Origin: Staphylotrichum longicolle
Taxonomy: Eukaryota; Ascomycota; Sordariomycetes; Sordariales; Chaetomiaceae
Length of the DNA stretch: 64,000 nucleotides
NCBI GenBank assembly: GCA_019096155.1
Contig: JAHCVI010000002.1
Location: 1,302,001-1,366,000 of the forward strand
Direction: 5' to 3'
In this document: positions 22,025 through 32,957 of the stretch, in pieces
Numbering within the stretch: the stretch's first letter is position 1
Layout of the letters: each line of letters starts with the position of its first letter
Program-made: the position numbers and the translations under genes
Notes under the pieces: model-generated
Database searches by the model: none
Told to the model about the DNA's origin: nothing
The model's input: only the letters and a program-made list of their open reading frames with translations

Positions 22025-23480
22025 TCAATGCAGGTCCAGCAGGGCCTTCGCACCAGGCTCGCTGCAGACATAAATGACGTCATGGTTGTTGTTGAACCCG
22101 TTGAACGTCGTGGCCGAGCACTTGGTGTAGGCGCCCATGTCCTCAAAGTACAGCCAGTCGCCGACATCCAGCAGCAGCGGGAAGCGGATGCTGTCGGTGA
22201 TGCGGTCGATGCCGTCGCAGGTCGGGCCCCAGATGCTGTACTCGATGCCGTCGACGCAGTCGGTGGACTCGGCAGCCGGGGTGTTGTACAGGGTCCGGCC
22301 TCCGGAGCGCAGCACCTTGGCGACGGGGTGCTGGTGGTCGAACATGATGCTGCTGAAGTTGCCGTACAGGCCGTCGTTGACGTACACCATGTAGCTGGCG
22401 GCGGACGCGTCCTCGATGGTGCGGCGAGCGATGACGTTGCAGGCCAGAGTGAAGGCAGTGGACGCGTAGTAGCGGCCAGGCTCAGCAATGAGGTTGATTC
22501 CCGAGTGGGCCGGGAAGTACTCGTCCAGGGCGGCGCGCAGCACGCCGGCCATCTGCTCAAAGGTGTCGTCGCTGCAGAAGCCACCGCCGACGTCCAGAGT
22601 CTTGAGGGAGAATCCGTGCGAGGCAGCCTGCTGGAAGACCACATGGGCGTCCTGGACGGCCTTCAGGAACGCGCAGGGGTCCGAGGCTCCCGAGCCGACG
22701 TGGAAGCTGACGCCCACCACGTTGAGGCCCAGCTCGCGCGCCAGGGCCAGAAGGCTATCGGTCGAGTCGAGCGAGGCGCCGAACTTCAGGCTGAGACGGC
22801 ACAGCGAAGAAGAGTCGTCGGTGAGGATCCGCAGGTAAAGCTCCGCCTCGGGATATAGGCGCGCAATCTTGCGGAGCTCGTCGGCATTGTCAAAGGTCAT
22901 CTGGCGGACACCCCGGCTGGCGACATAGCGCACATACGAGTTGGTCTTGCAGGGCTGGGCGTAGATGATGCGGGAGGGGTCGACTCCCATGTTCAGAACC
23001 TGCTCGATCTCGTTCTTCGAGGCGCAGTCGAAGCCGGTGCCGAGAACCGACAGCAGCTCCAGGAGCTTCGGGTCGGGGTTGCACTTGACGGCTGTCCAAG
23101 AGTCAGCAGCAGCTCGGCTAGAGCTGGAACATGCCAGGGAAGGGCCGAGCCTCACCATAGAACGGCTTGACGCGCGGCAGATTCAGCTTCCAGCGCAGGT
23201 GCTGGCGGTAGACCTCGCCGAGGTCGGCCACGAAAAAGGTGTCCTCCTCGCCGGGCTCGCAGAACTCATGGTCAATGTTCTCAACACGGTCGCGGAGAGC
23301 GTCGCCGATCAGTTCCTTGGCCCAGTTGGCATTGCGCCCGTCATGATGGTCGTGATGGCCATGGTGGTTGTTGTAGTCGAAGAAGCCATTGTTGTAGCTC
23401 TTCATAAAGACATGATTATTCGTAAAGTCCGTATAATCAAGTGATGTGAATCGATCCGTGACAAGCGTTGGCATCACCAT
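22025..23480 (-). CDS. Ornithine decarboxylase
   Basis: PLP enzyme converting ornithine to putrescine, the committed step of polyamine synthesis, in the cytosol. Exons: 23156-23480 and 22025-23091; the intron splits the Ala codon of FYAVKCNPD, whose Lys111 binds PLP. The product is 463 aa, normal for fungal ODC. Family blocks: GFDCASKNEIEQVL, YAQPCKTNSYVRYVA, MTFDNADELRKI, VGVSFHVGSGASDP, LDVGGGFCSDDTF, AEPGRYYAS and the catalytic Cys of WGPTCDGIDRI near residue 400. The N-terminal 50 residues are unusual in a His-rich run NNHHGHHDHHDG. Two adjacent ATGs (23480 and 23474) are possible starts. Upstream is a TATA-like element and a 531-nt ATG-free stretch (see separate entries). Confidence 0.97.
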
Positions 23481-23627
23481 ATCCCAAGATTTAACGAGGG
23501 GGACGGTGTATCAAGTGGGCGCGTGTGGGGAGTTGATCGGGCGGGGGACGGAGATCCGCAGGCGTGCGCTGGCAGCGGGTGGTCGAGCGGGCGAGGTTGG
23601 GCTTGTCGAGAGAGACAAGAGTGAAGG

Positions 23628-23636
23628 TTATATAGC
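23628..23636 (-). promoter_or_regulatory. TATA-like element upstream of ODC
   Basis: The minus strand reads GCTATATAACC about 150 bp before the ODC start. If functional, transcription would start near 23,600 and the leader would be about 120 nt, which competes with the long-leader model. Confidence 0.35.
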
Positions 23637-23837
23637 ACGGGCGCTCAAGCGGGTTCTAGGGAGGTCGGTGTCGAAAGCAGACGGATCCCTGGACGGTCTG
23701 ACGAGACTTCGTCGACTCTTCCTCGGTTAGAGGAAGAACCGCAGAACTCGTCCTATGCGGCAGCTGGTTGTGGGAGTCGAACTCGGGGTTCTGGTGCAGC
23801 GAGTCGAACAAGGAAAACTCGAGTTCCTTAGGCGACT

Positions 23838-24026
23838 TCAGCAGGTGGCGGGAGTGAGTTGATGATATGGAAGGTTTTTCGGAGGCTGAAATCTTCGTCT
23901 GAGACAAGGGTCACGGCCGAGAAAGCCGTAGTAACGGGGTTGCCTTTGAGTAGACCAAAGGCAGTCGAGCGATGCGACGGGGTAAAAAGTGGTCTTGAGG
24001 CTGCAGGTCAGCATCGTGCACGACAT
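23838..24026 (-). other. Candidate 62-codon uORF upstream of ODC
   Basis: It begins at ATG 24026 (MSCTMLTCSL), with a second in-frame ATG at 24014, and ends at TGA 23838, 358 nt before the ODC start. No other ATG occurs on this strand between 23,481 and 24,011. Neurospora ODC mRNA is known to have a long leader with a uORF that affects its polyamine regulation. Whether this frame is its counterpart is inference, and I see no conserved peptide I can name. Confidence 0.35.
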
Positions 24027-26120
24027 TGTTGTTGTATCGGCTGCTGGATATCCCCTCTCCCCTCCATGATGTTGCGCGCCAGGGTTGAGGGCAAATCCGG
24101 AACCGGGGAAGCGCACGCGACGCCACAATCCCACGGTCCCGGTTCGTACTCCGAGTGGCGCTGTGCAGGCTTCCAGGGGAAAATTCGAGGATTGGTGCCG
24201 CACTTACTGTTTTTTGACACTGAGCGCGCAGAAACTGTGCGACTCAGGCGGACTGCAGATTGACGCGACGAGGTGAGACAAGTGTCGGGAGGAAGTGTTG
24301 TGTGAGTGGAAAAGTGGAAGTTTGGAAGCTGGGTCGGAGCTCCTTATTAATTGAGGGGCGTGCAGTGGTTGTGCAATCACTGTGGGGATCCGGGAGGGTT
24401 CTGCTCAATTTTTTTCTTGATTTCGATGGCCAGTGCACACACAAACCCCACCACCAACTGCGAACAAGCCTGGACGGGGGAGAAGCCAAGAAGGCGGGGC
24501 CATCAGCTTTGAGAACCACCATGGACCATCTGTGACATAAAACAGAATGGGTCCCTGGTGAGGCCAGATTGGCGCGTTCCCATTGCCTGAAAATGGTACC
24601 TACTTGGGATTTTTCTGTGCTGCGTCGGTGGTGACGTACATCCTGCGCCATCCTTCAGGTACACACACAGGAGGGTTCAGGGGTCCGAGATCGAAGCCAC
24701 ATTTCCAGGGTTCGTGGGCTGCTTCCAGAAGTACCTCCAGGTTGTGTGGCGGGGCCAACCACGTCGCAAGATCTCCCGCGGGGCAAGGGACAGTTACGGG
24801 ATCGGTCAACGACGACAACGACCCGGGTTGCGCGCTGAGGCCGCCGACCCCTCTGTTTCCTGGCCAGCACAGGAGCCGAGAGGAGTGGGAAGGGAGGAGT
24901 TGCGGTTGCTCCAGTGCTGACCTGCCGGCGGCGCTGCCAGTTTCAAGCCGCAACTTGCGGTCAGCAGCAGCAGCAGCAGCAGCAGCAGCACAAAAGCGGA
25001 ATGCGGAATCCATCCTTCCCCGCTTGGCCATCGCTAGCTAAACACCACGATTCCACCCGGGAGGAGACGGGGACGGGTGTTGGGCGGGTCGCCTTGGCCG
25101 CCAGTCCAGGTCCAGACACCGCAAAACCACCGTGGTCGAGGGGGTTGGCGAGACACAGCGTCAACAATAAAAATCCCGCACCGACAGCGTCCTCAAAATT
25201 AGCCTGTTTCTTGTCGTGCTTGCGAGGTGTGATGGGGCAGCAGTCGCTGACGAATTGCACCCTCCGAGTCGACCTCCATCGATCGCGTACTCGAAGGGCC
25301 GATGGTGGAGGGGCCTGCTTGCAGCTAGCACCTGCATGCCGCGGCTTGCTGCCGTCGACAACCTCTGTGCCTTCCTGGATTTGGTGCTGGTACGGAGTAG
25401 CATGCAAGCTCAAATTGCATAAATCGCTCGTAGCACATGCTTCCCTAGGTCTCGACGCGGCGTGCACATAACGTGACAGCTGAACTCGGTTGCTGCTGCA
25501 CTGCCGAAGGAACTTTGGTATCGATGCGTTGGTACCTAGGTAGTTACATATCTGCTTCGTATTGTCTCTGCACCGAATTGCCGGCATGAGTCAAGCGGAT
25601 TGGTCGCCACTCTGCTCATCGCTGCAAGTCGATCGGGCAGCCACTCGGACCCGGGCCGTGGGGGCTAACACTGTTTGTACTACATCAGGTAAGCATGGGC
25701 AACGTAGGGGAACACAAACACATTCCAGCATCCAAGTATGTACTCTGTTCTTTAGTCCGCAAGTCCAAAGCTGTGGAAGGCGGCTCTGAGAGAACGAGCC
25801 CATGCCCAGTCGGTGACTGGTGCGTGGTGTTCTTAATCTCGCGTCAAGCTGTGGTCTCACTGCTATAGCCTGTAGCAGCGAGACGTATCGTATCCAGACG
25901 CTGCACTTGGGCAACAAAACAGGGTGGCATAGTGTGGAGTGAGCTAGACATCACTCGTGACGGGGTCGACGGCCTCCAGTCGTGGCAGTGCCGTAGGATT
26001 TTGACCAGGTGGTGTGAGCCTGGGTATTAGAGAAGGGTATCATCGGTATGTCTTGTACATATTATTTAAAAATACATGGTGACTGGCGGTCACTTCGTCG
26101 TGGTTGCTCCGGGGCTGCGG
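24027..26120. other. Intergenic: far upstream of ODC, 3' side of cym1
   Basis: About 2.1 kb with no supportable gene. It contains a CAG repeat (24962-24990) and the cym1 3' flank next to 26,121. Confidence 0.55.
24962..24990. repeat. (CAG)9 microsatellite
   Basis: Nine CAG units plus CA in apparently non-coding DNA. Frames crossing it on either strand show no recognised protein. Confidence 0.9.
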
Positions 26121-29100
26121 CTAGGCACTGCCGTTGATATCCATCTCGTTGATCGTCCAGGATTTGTCGACAAAATCGCGCTTCTCGCCGAGGAAGACCA
26201 GGCGTTCGGCGTCTTTGCTCAGCCCCTCAACAATGTACTTCTGCGCGACTTCCCGGATCTGATCCTTGCTGACATCGAGCAGCTGCTCGCGGCGCTTCTG
26301 CTTCATCTCCTCCGTAATGCCGTAGACAAAATTGCTCATGCCTTCTTCGTTGACCGCGCGGGGGGCATCGACACCCTGGAAGACGGAGATCTTGGCGTCT
26401 TCGAGATCGCGATCGGACCACTTCTTGTCGACGGCCCACTGTCCAGCGCTCCGCATGATCTTGATTGTGTTGAGTGGGTTCGGGTCGCGGTACGAGTAGA
26501 AGCCGAAGATGCCGTCGAGCGCACGAGAGTATGCGCCTCCGCCATAGGCACCGCCCTTCTCACGGATCTCGTGATGCAGGTGCTTGTGGGTCAGAAGAGA
26601 AGAAAGAATCTGGAGAGGGGCTCCGTCCGGCGACGTGTAGGAGACGGTAGGCAAGGCCAGCGCGCCATAGTACACCTGGTACGGCAAGGGATAGAACGAC
26701 TTGATGTTCCTTGCAAAGTTCCGATTCGGGGACGACGGGAAGTTCGCCTTGTCCGAGGGAAGCGAGCCCAAAAACTTGGAGAGCGCACCGGTGTTGTTGG
26801 CAACGCTCTCGCTGTCGCATGTGATGGCGACGCGCATATTGCCCGCGAAAGCGAACTGTTGGATGGCCTTCAGCTTCCCAATGACATCCTCCAGTCGGTC
26901 AGACTCCGGCCGACTCGCCAGGCTTGTCACCAGCTTTACCTGGGACAATCCGCTCACTTGCTCCCTGACAAAGGCGTCCCACGTCAGGCCGGCCTCCGCA
27001 GCCCTCCTCGCATAGGCATGGCCAGACGAAGCAATGTCGTTGACGACGCCATCGGCAGCGGCTTGCAGAAGTTGCCGGATCTGCTGGGCCGCGTCGGGAC
27101 TGTCAAAGTTCGTGTCGACGATCAGCTTCCGCAGGAGGTCAAACATGACCGGCACGTTGCGGTCCAGGGCCATTCCCGAAAAGGAAAGACCCTCCTTTGC
27201 TTGGGTGAAGTCCGTGGGCCGCGATGCAGAGTGGTAGCCGACAGATATGCCGCCCGTCTTGAGCTTGATGAGATCTTCGAGCTGCTCCATGGTCATGTCC
27301 TTGGTGCCAAGGCGCATGATAGCATCGGTAAAGAGGGGAATGAGGGACCGTAATTCATCTGGCAGGTTCTCCAATGTGTTGATTGCCCGGAAGTAGGTCA
27401 GGCCGTTAGTGGGCGCCTCGCGGAGCTGGAGCTTGACCTCGCCTACAGCCTCGTTCCGCAAGACCACTGGCTCCTTTGTGCGCGGGATGTCCTTGACATG
27501 CACGCTAGGCAGGCAGCTCAAGTCCTCGGTATTGGACTTTCCCTGCTCGGCCAACAGCGCCAGTTCCTGTTCCTCGAACGCGGCGCGGGCCTTCTCCTCA
27601 CCGCCAGCAGCCTCGACCGCCTTGGAGATCTTGGTTTTGAGACGAGCCTCCTCCTCCTTGGCAAGTTCCTGTACGAACTCGGGTGATGGAGCCATGGTGA
27701 AGGTCAGCGTGTTGTCGTTCAGTAGGTACTTGTCCATCAGTCCCTCGAGGTAGCCACCCTTTGCATACTCGGTCTCGAAGGCGGCGAGCGTGTCATTCCA
27801 AGCAAGCGAATCGAAGGGATCAACACCCGTGAACCACTTCGGTTTCAGACGATGCAGGAGGGACATGCCGAAGTTGGCCGTCTTGTGCTTGAGGCCCAGT
27901 TCCAGCTGATGCAGATAACCGTCAATCTTGGATCGATCGAAGCCCTTCTCCCGCACGCTGCGAAGAATGTCTTGCACGGTAGGCTTCAGCTTGGGCACAT
28001 CTGCCTCCTGGACGCCGGTCAGGCCGATTGAGAATATGCCGACCTTGCCCGAGCTGTCGTAACCCGAGTTCGGGCTCCAGTCGGTGCCAAGCCCGGTCTC
28101 GATGAGCCCCTTGTACAGGGGTGAGCCGTAGCCATCCGTCAACAGAGCCGAGATCAAAGCGAGGGAGAAGGATTCGACGACATTCGAAGTATCCCCAAGA
28201 ACCCACGACACAGAGGTCTTGAACTGCTTATTCAGGTCCACCAGCGGGTCAACGGGGCCCTGCAGCTGAACCTCCCTGGGCCCGCTGCTGAGATCGATGG
28301 GACGGTGGATAGCCATGTCGCCCTTGATTCTCTCAAAAGCGCCCAGCTGGGCGTCAACCTCCTTCAGGTGATCGGCCAGCGGCATGTCACCGTATGTGAA
28401 AACCTTGGCGTTGCTCGGGTGATAATGCTCGGCATGGAACTGCTTTAGCTGCTTGTAGGTCAAGTCGGTGATCTTCTGAGGGTCACCGCCTGAGTTGTTG
28501 ATGTCTGGAAAGATGTGGTCCTGAAATCTGATGTAGAACAGATAGCCAGCGTCTGACATTTGGCCCTTCATCTCGTTGTAGACGACGCCCTTGAAGACGA
28601 GCTTACGGTCCTCTGGCGTGACCTCGGTGCCGGCAGCGAGGGCTTGAGGGTTCTCGGGCCCAATGCGCCATCCCTCCTGGGTGAAGTCGGACTCCTTTAA
28701 TAAGGGCCGGAGCGTCGCGTCGAGGTATACAGACATAAGGTTCTTGAAGTCCTGGGCGTTGGTCGTGGCGAACGGATAGAAGGTATGGTCTGATGCGGTA
28801 AATGCGTTCATGAAATTTGACAGGGTGCGCGGAAGCATCTTGAAGAAGGGATCCCGAATCGGATACCTGCGGGCAAGTCAGCATAGGCGCGGCAGCACAG
28901 GACGGGCACGCAGAATCAACGGACTTCTCGCTGCCACAGAGTGTGGTGTGTTCCAGGATGTGTGGGACGCCCGTGTCATCTGGGGGGTTGGTCTTGAAGC
29001 CGATCGAGAAGACATTGTTGCTGTCGTCGCGAGCGATGTGCAGGTGTTCGGCGCCCGTCTTGTCATGCCGCAGGTGCAGTGCCGTCAACTCGAGCTCGGG

Positions 29101-29211
29101 AACGTGCTTGGTGCGCAGCAGAGTGAAGCCATGGAGCTGCTCGCCGGGCTTGGGATACTGCGCGAGGTCGGTCACCGCCCTCGCAGCCCGCTTGGCCGTA
29201 CTGCGCAGCAT
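26121..29211 (-). CDS. cym1: Mitochondrial presequence protease Cym1 (PreP/PITRM1, M16C)
   Basis: Zinc metallopeptidase of the mitochondrial matrix that degrades cleaved targeting peptides. Exons: 28925-29211 and 26121-28866, 1010 aa, normal for the family. The N-terminus MLRSTAKRAARAV is basic and Ser/Ala-rich, as expected for a mitochondrial presequence. The inverted zinc motif HILEH gives His84, Glu87 and His88, within NPPDDTGVPHILEHTTLCGS. Exon 2 opens with YPIRDPFFKMLPRTLSNFMNAFT, then GVVYNEMKGQMSD carries the distal zinc-ligand region. The C-terminal half has the substrate-binding EKGGAYGGGAY (KGGAYG). The intron uses a GTCCGT donor. The start at 29211 is preferred because an upstream frame extension lacks targeting character. 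No frame break over 3 kb. Confidence 0.96.
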
Positions 29212-30120
29212 TGTGGCTACGGCGACTAGAGGTGTTGAAGTGATGGCGGCTCGAGTCGATAGAACCTGCAGCTTTCCTTGTTGTTCCAAGATAAAGCTAA
29301 GGTCCCAGCTCTTGTCGAAATCTCGATTGCGCAGTGGATCTGAAATTGAGAGAAGCCCGAAATTTGGGCCGGCTTGGTCGGAGAGTGGGACCGCACAGGG
29401 TGTTAACCGGGTACGACGCATGTCGCCCACCACTGCCTGGCCTGGCTCAGCCTGGCCAGTTTCCTGGCCGTACCCGAGTATCTGCCAAGCCCATTTGCCC
29501 GCCGAGAGCGCCGACTCGCAGGCGACACGTCCACTGAATCGGCGCGGGTTAACGTCCCGAGGCCCTTGAACACGCAGCGGATGGGAGGCTCCACAGCCGA
29601 GTTTTAGCACTGGTTCCAGGATTCCCGGGGCTGAGTGGACGAGGCTAATGCAATTGCGACGACATTCTGGAGACACGGGAGCAATCTCTGCAGTTGCTCG
29701 AGTGCACAACCACCAGCACCTATCCCGTGCGACCCTACACCCGACTCCCCCCCATATTCTCGAGACCCCCTGCTCGACCGCAGACGGCACAGCTGTGCAC
29801 GTTCTGCGGATCGTGTTCGCATCGACACTGCCGCTGTTCGCTGCGAGGCATCAGCGCGGCTGCGCATCGAGTCCCGCTTGTGCACCGGGGAACCGCACGC
29901 CGGTGCCATTTGAACGCTATTGACCAAGCGACCCACGGGTGCCCCCGACCTTCTTTTTTGGCAACAATCAGAGCCTGCTCTGCCCGCAGCAACCGATCCC
30001 GAGGCGACGACAACACTGGGGTGGCCAGATTAGCGCTCATACCACGTGCTCAGTGGCTACGGCGTACGATCGAGGCTGAAATCAAACCAGCCCGTGCGGA
30101 CCACAGACGAACACTCTTCA
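29212..30120. other. Intergenic: divergent promoter region of cym1 and taxilin
   Basis: A 0.9-kb spacer between head-to-head genes. The minus-strand frame that extends cym1 upstream to 29,790 has no targeting or domain character and is read as 5' flank. Confidence 0.55.
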
Positions 30121-31873
30121 ATGTCCACGACCAACTCCGCGATGGCCTCTGCGACGACCATTCCCCGACCCGCGACACCCGTGGCAAACGGAGCCCCGAA
30201 TCAACCGACGACCGACCCAGCCCACGTGAGTGGGCACCCTGTTGCCAGCCATGACAATCGACCGGCCCCCGCGCCGCCCGCTGCTGTTCCCGGAAAGAAG
30301 GGGAAGCAGAAGAAGGCGCCCGAGCCGACCGAGGCATCCAAGTTGATTGCGCAGAGAATCTCGCAGCTCGAGCTCGATGCCGCCGGCGAAAAGGACCAGG
30401 AGGCTGAAATCGGTGGGTGCCCGCTCCTCCTCCCCCGCGAGTCGGCAAGGTCAGACGGGTTATTTGCGAGAATGGACCAGGACCGGGACAGTTTCCGTGG
30501 CCAAGTGGTCTGGTGAAGGAAGTGACGACTGACTGGGCTGCAGAGCGCGAGGTCAGGAAGGCGAACCGGGAACTGCATACCCAGACATCGAAGATGAGCG
30601 ACATCCAAAAGATCGAGCACCTGACGAAGCGATGTTCCGACCTTCTGTCCGAGATGAAGCGGCATGAGCGCGAGAGTATCAAGAACAAGAAGCGCGGAGA
30701 CCAGCTGCAGAAGGACAAGGACAACAGCAGGAACGAGCTCAACAAGACGGTGTCTCTCAAGGAGAAGCTCGAAAAGCTCTGCCGGGAGCTGCAAAAGGAG
30801 AACAACAAGTTGAAGGTCTGCTTTGCTTGCCCAAGAGCCGGTTTTGGGAGGCCGACGTGCTGATGGAATGGCTTGGGCAGAACGAGAACAAGACGCTTTC
30901 CGACACGCAGGTTAGGAGCCAGAACACCTGGGACGAGAGGTACTCGGGCCTCCTCCGAAGGATGGACGATTACCAGGAAGAGAAGGACAATCCCCGCAAA
31001 CAGGTGGTCGACATGGAGGTGGAGGAGTTGTACGTTTCCCCTGGTGATATGGTGGCACTCCAGCTCACGGCTGCTCCCAGGTTCTGCCAGCGGTTCAAGT
31101 CCTTCATCGACCAGTATGAGCTCCGAGAGCTGCATTTTCACTCGCAGATGCGCACCAAAGAACTCGAGGTCCAGTACAACCTGGCGCGGTACGAGCGCGA
31201 GAAGAAGAGCTACGAGGCGGAGCTGGCGCGGTCGAGGCAACTCAACGCGCAGGTGCAGACCTTCTCCAAGACGGAGACGGAACTGAGGCAACAGCTCAAC
31301 GTCTACGTGGACAAGTTCAAACAGGTTTGCTCGATCCGCCCTCCTCGGACGAGCGCGCAGGCTGACGCGCAGGCACAGGTTGAGGATACACTTAACAACA
31401 GCAACGACCTGTTTATGACGTTTCGGAAGGAGATGGAGGACATGTCCAAGAAGACGAAGCGGCTGGAGCGGGAGAACGAGAATCTCAAGCGGAAGCACGA
31501 CCAGGTGAACGGGAACATCCTCAAGATGGCCGAGGAAAGGAACAAGAACCTGGGCGAGATCGACGAGCTCAAGAAGAAGCTGGAGAAGCTGAACGGCATC
31601 ATCAAGCAGATGCAGCAACAGGGCCGGGGCATTCCGCAGGGTCTTACGGGCGCGGTCGAGAATGGCTACGCCGAGGGAGACCTGGACGGCGATGAGAGCG
31701 AGTACGAAGACGACGAGTACGACGAGGGAGAGGACGAGGAGGTTAGTGACGAGGGCGACGAGTACGACGACGAGACCGAGGACGAGCTCCACCAGCAGCA
31801 ACAGCCCCAGCCGTACGGCCCCGAGCGACCGCCTCCCGCGCCGGCCGCGGCGACGACTAATGGGCACCGTTAG
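30121..31873 (+). CDS. Taxilin family coiled-coil protein
   Basis: Taxilins are coiled-coil proteins that in animals bind syntaxins and act in vesicle traffic; the fungal role is little known. Exons: 30121-30412, 30544-30815, 30881-31029, 31081-31324 and 31379-31873, all in phase, 483 aa. Residues 1-75 are Pro/Ala-rich and end in a Lys run (PGKKGKQKKAPEP). Residues about 80-390 form a near-continuous coiled coil with taxilin blocks LEKLCRELQKENNKLK, WDERYSGLLRRMDDYQEEKD, FKSFIDQYELRELHFHSQMR and LQVQYNLARYE-like VQYNLARYE. The tail is very acidic (DDEYDEGEDEEVSDEGDE) and ends in a Gln/Pro-rich stretch. The usual FRQRF is FCQRF here across intron 3. Confidence 0.93.
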
Positions 31874-32957
31874 AGGCGGCGAGGGCCGGGATCAGGATCA
31901 GAGACAGAGCGGTTTCGTCGTCGCATATCGAAAATTCTCGATCTTCTCATGACTGTCGAGTATAAACGACGCTCGAGATCTTCGGAGCCCGACCTGTGCC
32001 GGGAGCCGAGACAGGAGACTCAGACTCAGTCTCATGGTCCTAGTTAACCCGGACTCCCTCTGGCGATGGACCGTATGTAGGAACAGCGAATATCCCTACT
32101 ACATAGCGCGATGCAGTATACTATGCCTATCATGTCTCTTCTGCGCTTCCAGGGCCCAGTCATGCGCACTCTCTTTTGCGGCATGCGGTGTGAGTTGACA
32201 CCGTGGTGTTGGTTGCTTGAGCTTCCGATGATCTCATTGCTGGGAGCTCCGCCCAGGGATGCATTAGCGGGGCTCTCAGGGCTTGGCGATAGGCTCCGCC
32301 GTCCAAACATGGTGATTTTGGCGGCAACGTTTCTAAAGTGGGCCTCCCAATCACCCTCGTTAAGTTATCCACATGCATCGTTACCTGAGCACGTCGCAGC
32401 CAAGCCATCGCAGGCTCACAGCATCTCCCGTCCCTGCCTTGCCATTGCAATGCCAACAAAAGTAACATCTCATCTGTGATGGAATGCGGCCACCTGAGAC
32501 AACGCTGCGGGTGAGCGAAGCGCTCTACCACCATTTCGCCTGAGAAGCATCGATTTGCGTTCTCTTTGAACAGCGTTTCTTGACAAATGCCGAGTCCCTC
32601 GACACAGCGCACATCTCCAAAACCTGGCTTCGTGGGCGCCCGCAACCGCCGTCGCAAACTTGCTTCGATCCATTGAACCACCGCCGCCCAGCTCGACACC
32701 CTCGGGCTCGCGCGGGGCACCACGTCGCCGATCCCACCGCATCCTGGCGAGCAACAGCTCAATTGACGCGACTGACCCAGCGGACGATCAACCGCTTCGC
32801 CGGATGTAAACCACCGAATGTCTCGCTCCCAACGCTAGCAATCCCGCCTACCGCACCTCCACAACCCCAAAAGACCACCCAACCTCGCCACACAACCCCC
32901 CATCCCTCAGCTTCTCACAAGGGGAGAATAATAAAACCAAAAATAAAATAAAATAAA
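31874..32957. other. Intergenic: taxilin 3' side and promoter of the next gene
   Basis: About 1.1 kb without a supportable gene. The last 24 nt before the next start are almost pure A/T (repeated AAAAT), a favourable leader context. Confidence 0.6.

Noticed and set aside
23656..23907. An 83-codon minus-strand frame near ODC as a uORF
   Set aside because: It has no ATG (its start is TTG), so the frame at 23,838-24,026 is the better uORF candidate.
26076..27353. A 425-codon plus-strand frame opposite cym1
   Set aside because: Antisense shadow of the conserved peptidase exon; no independent motif.
30050..31867. A 605-codon minus-strand frame opposite taxilin
   Set aside because: Leu/Val-rich shadow of a coiled-coil gene; the plus strand has consistent intron phases and family blocks.
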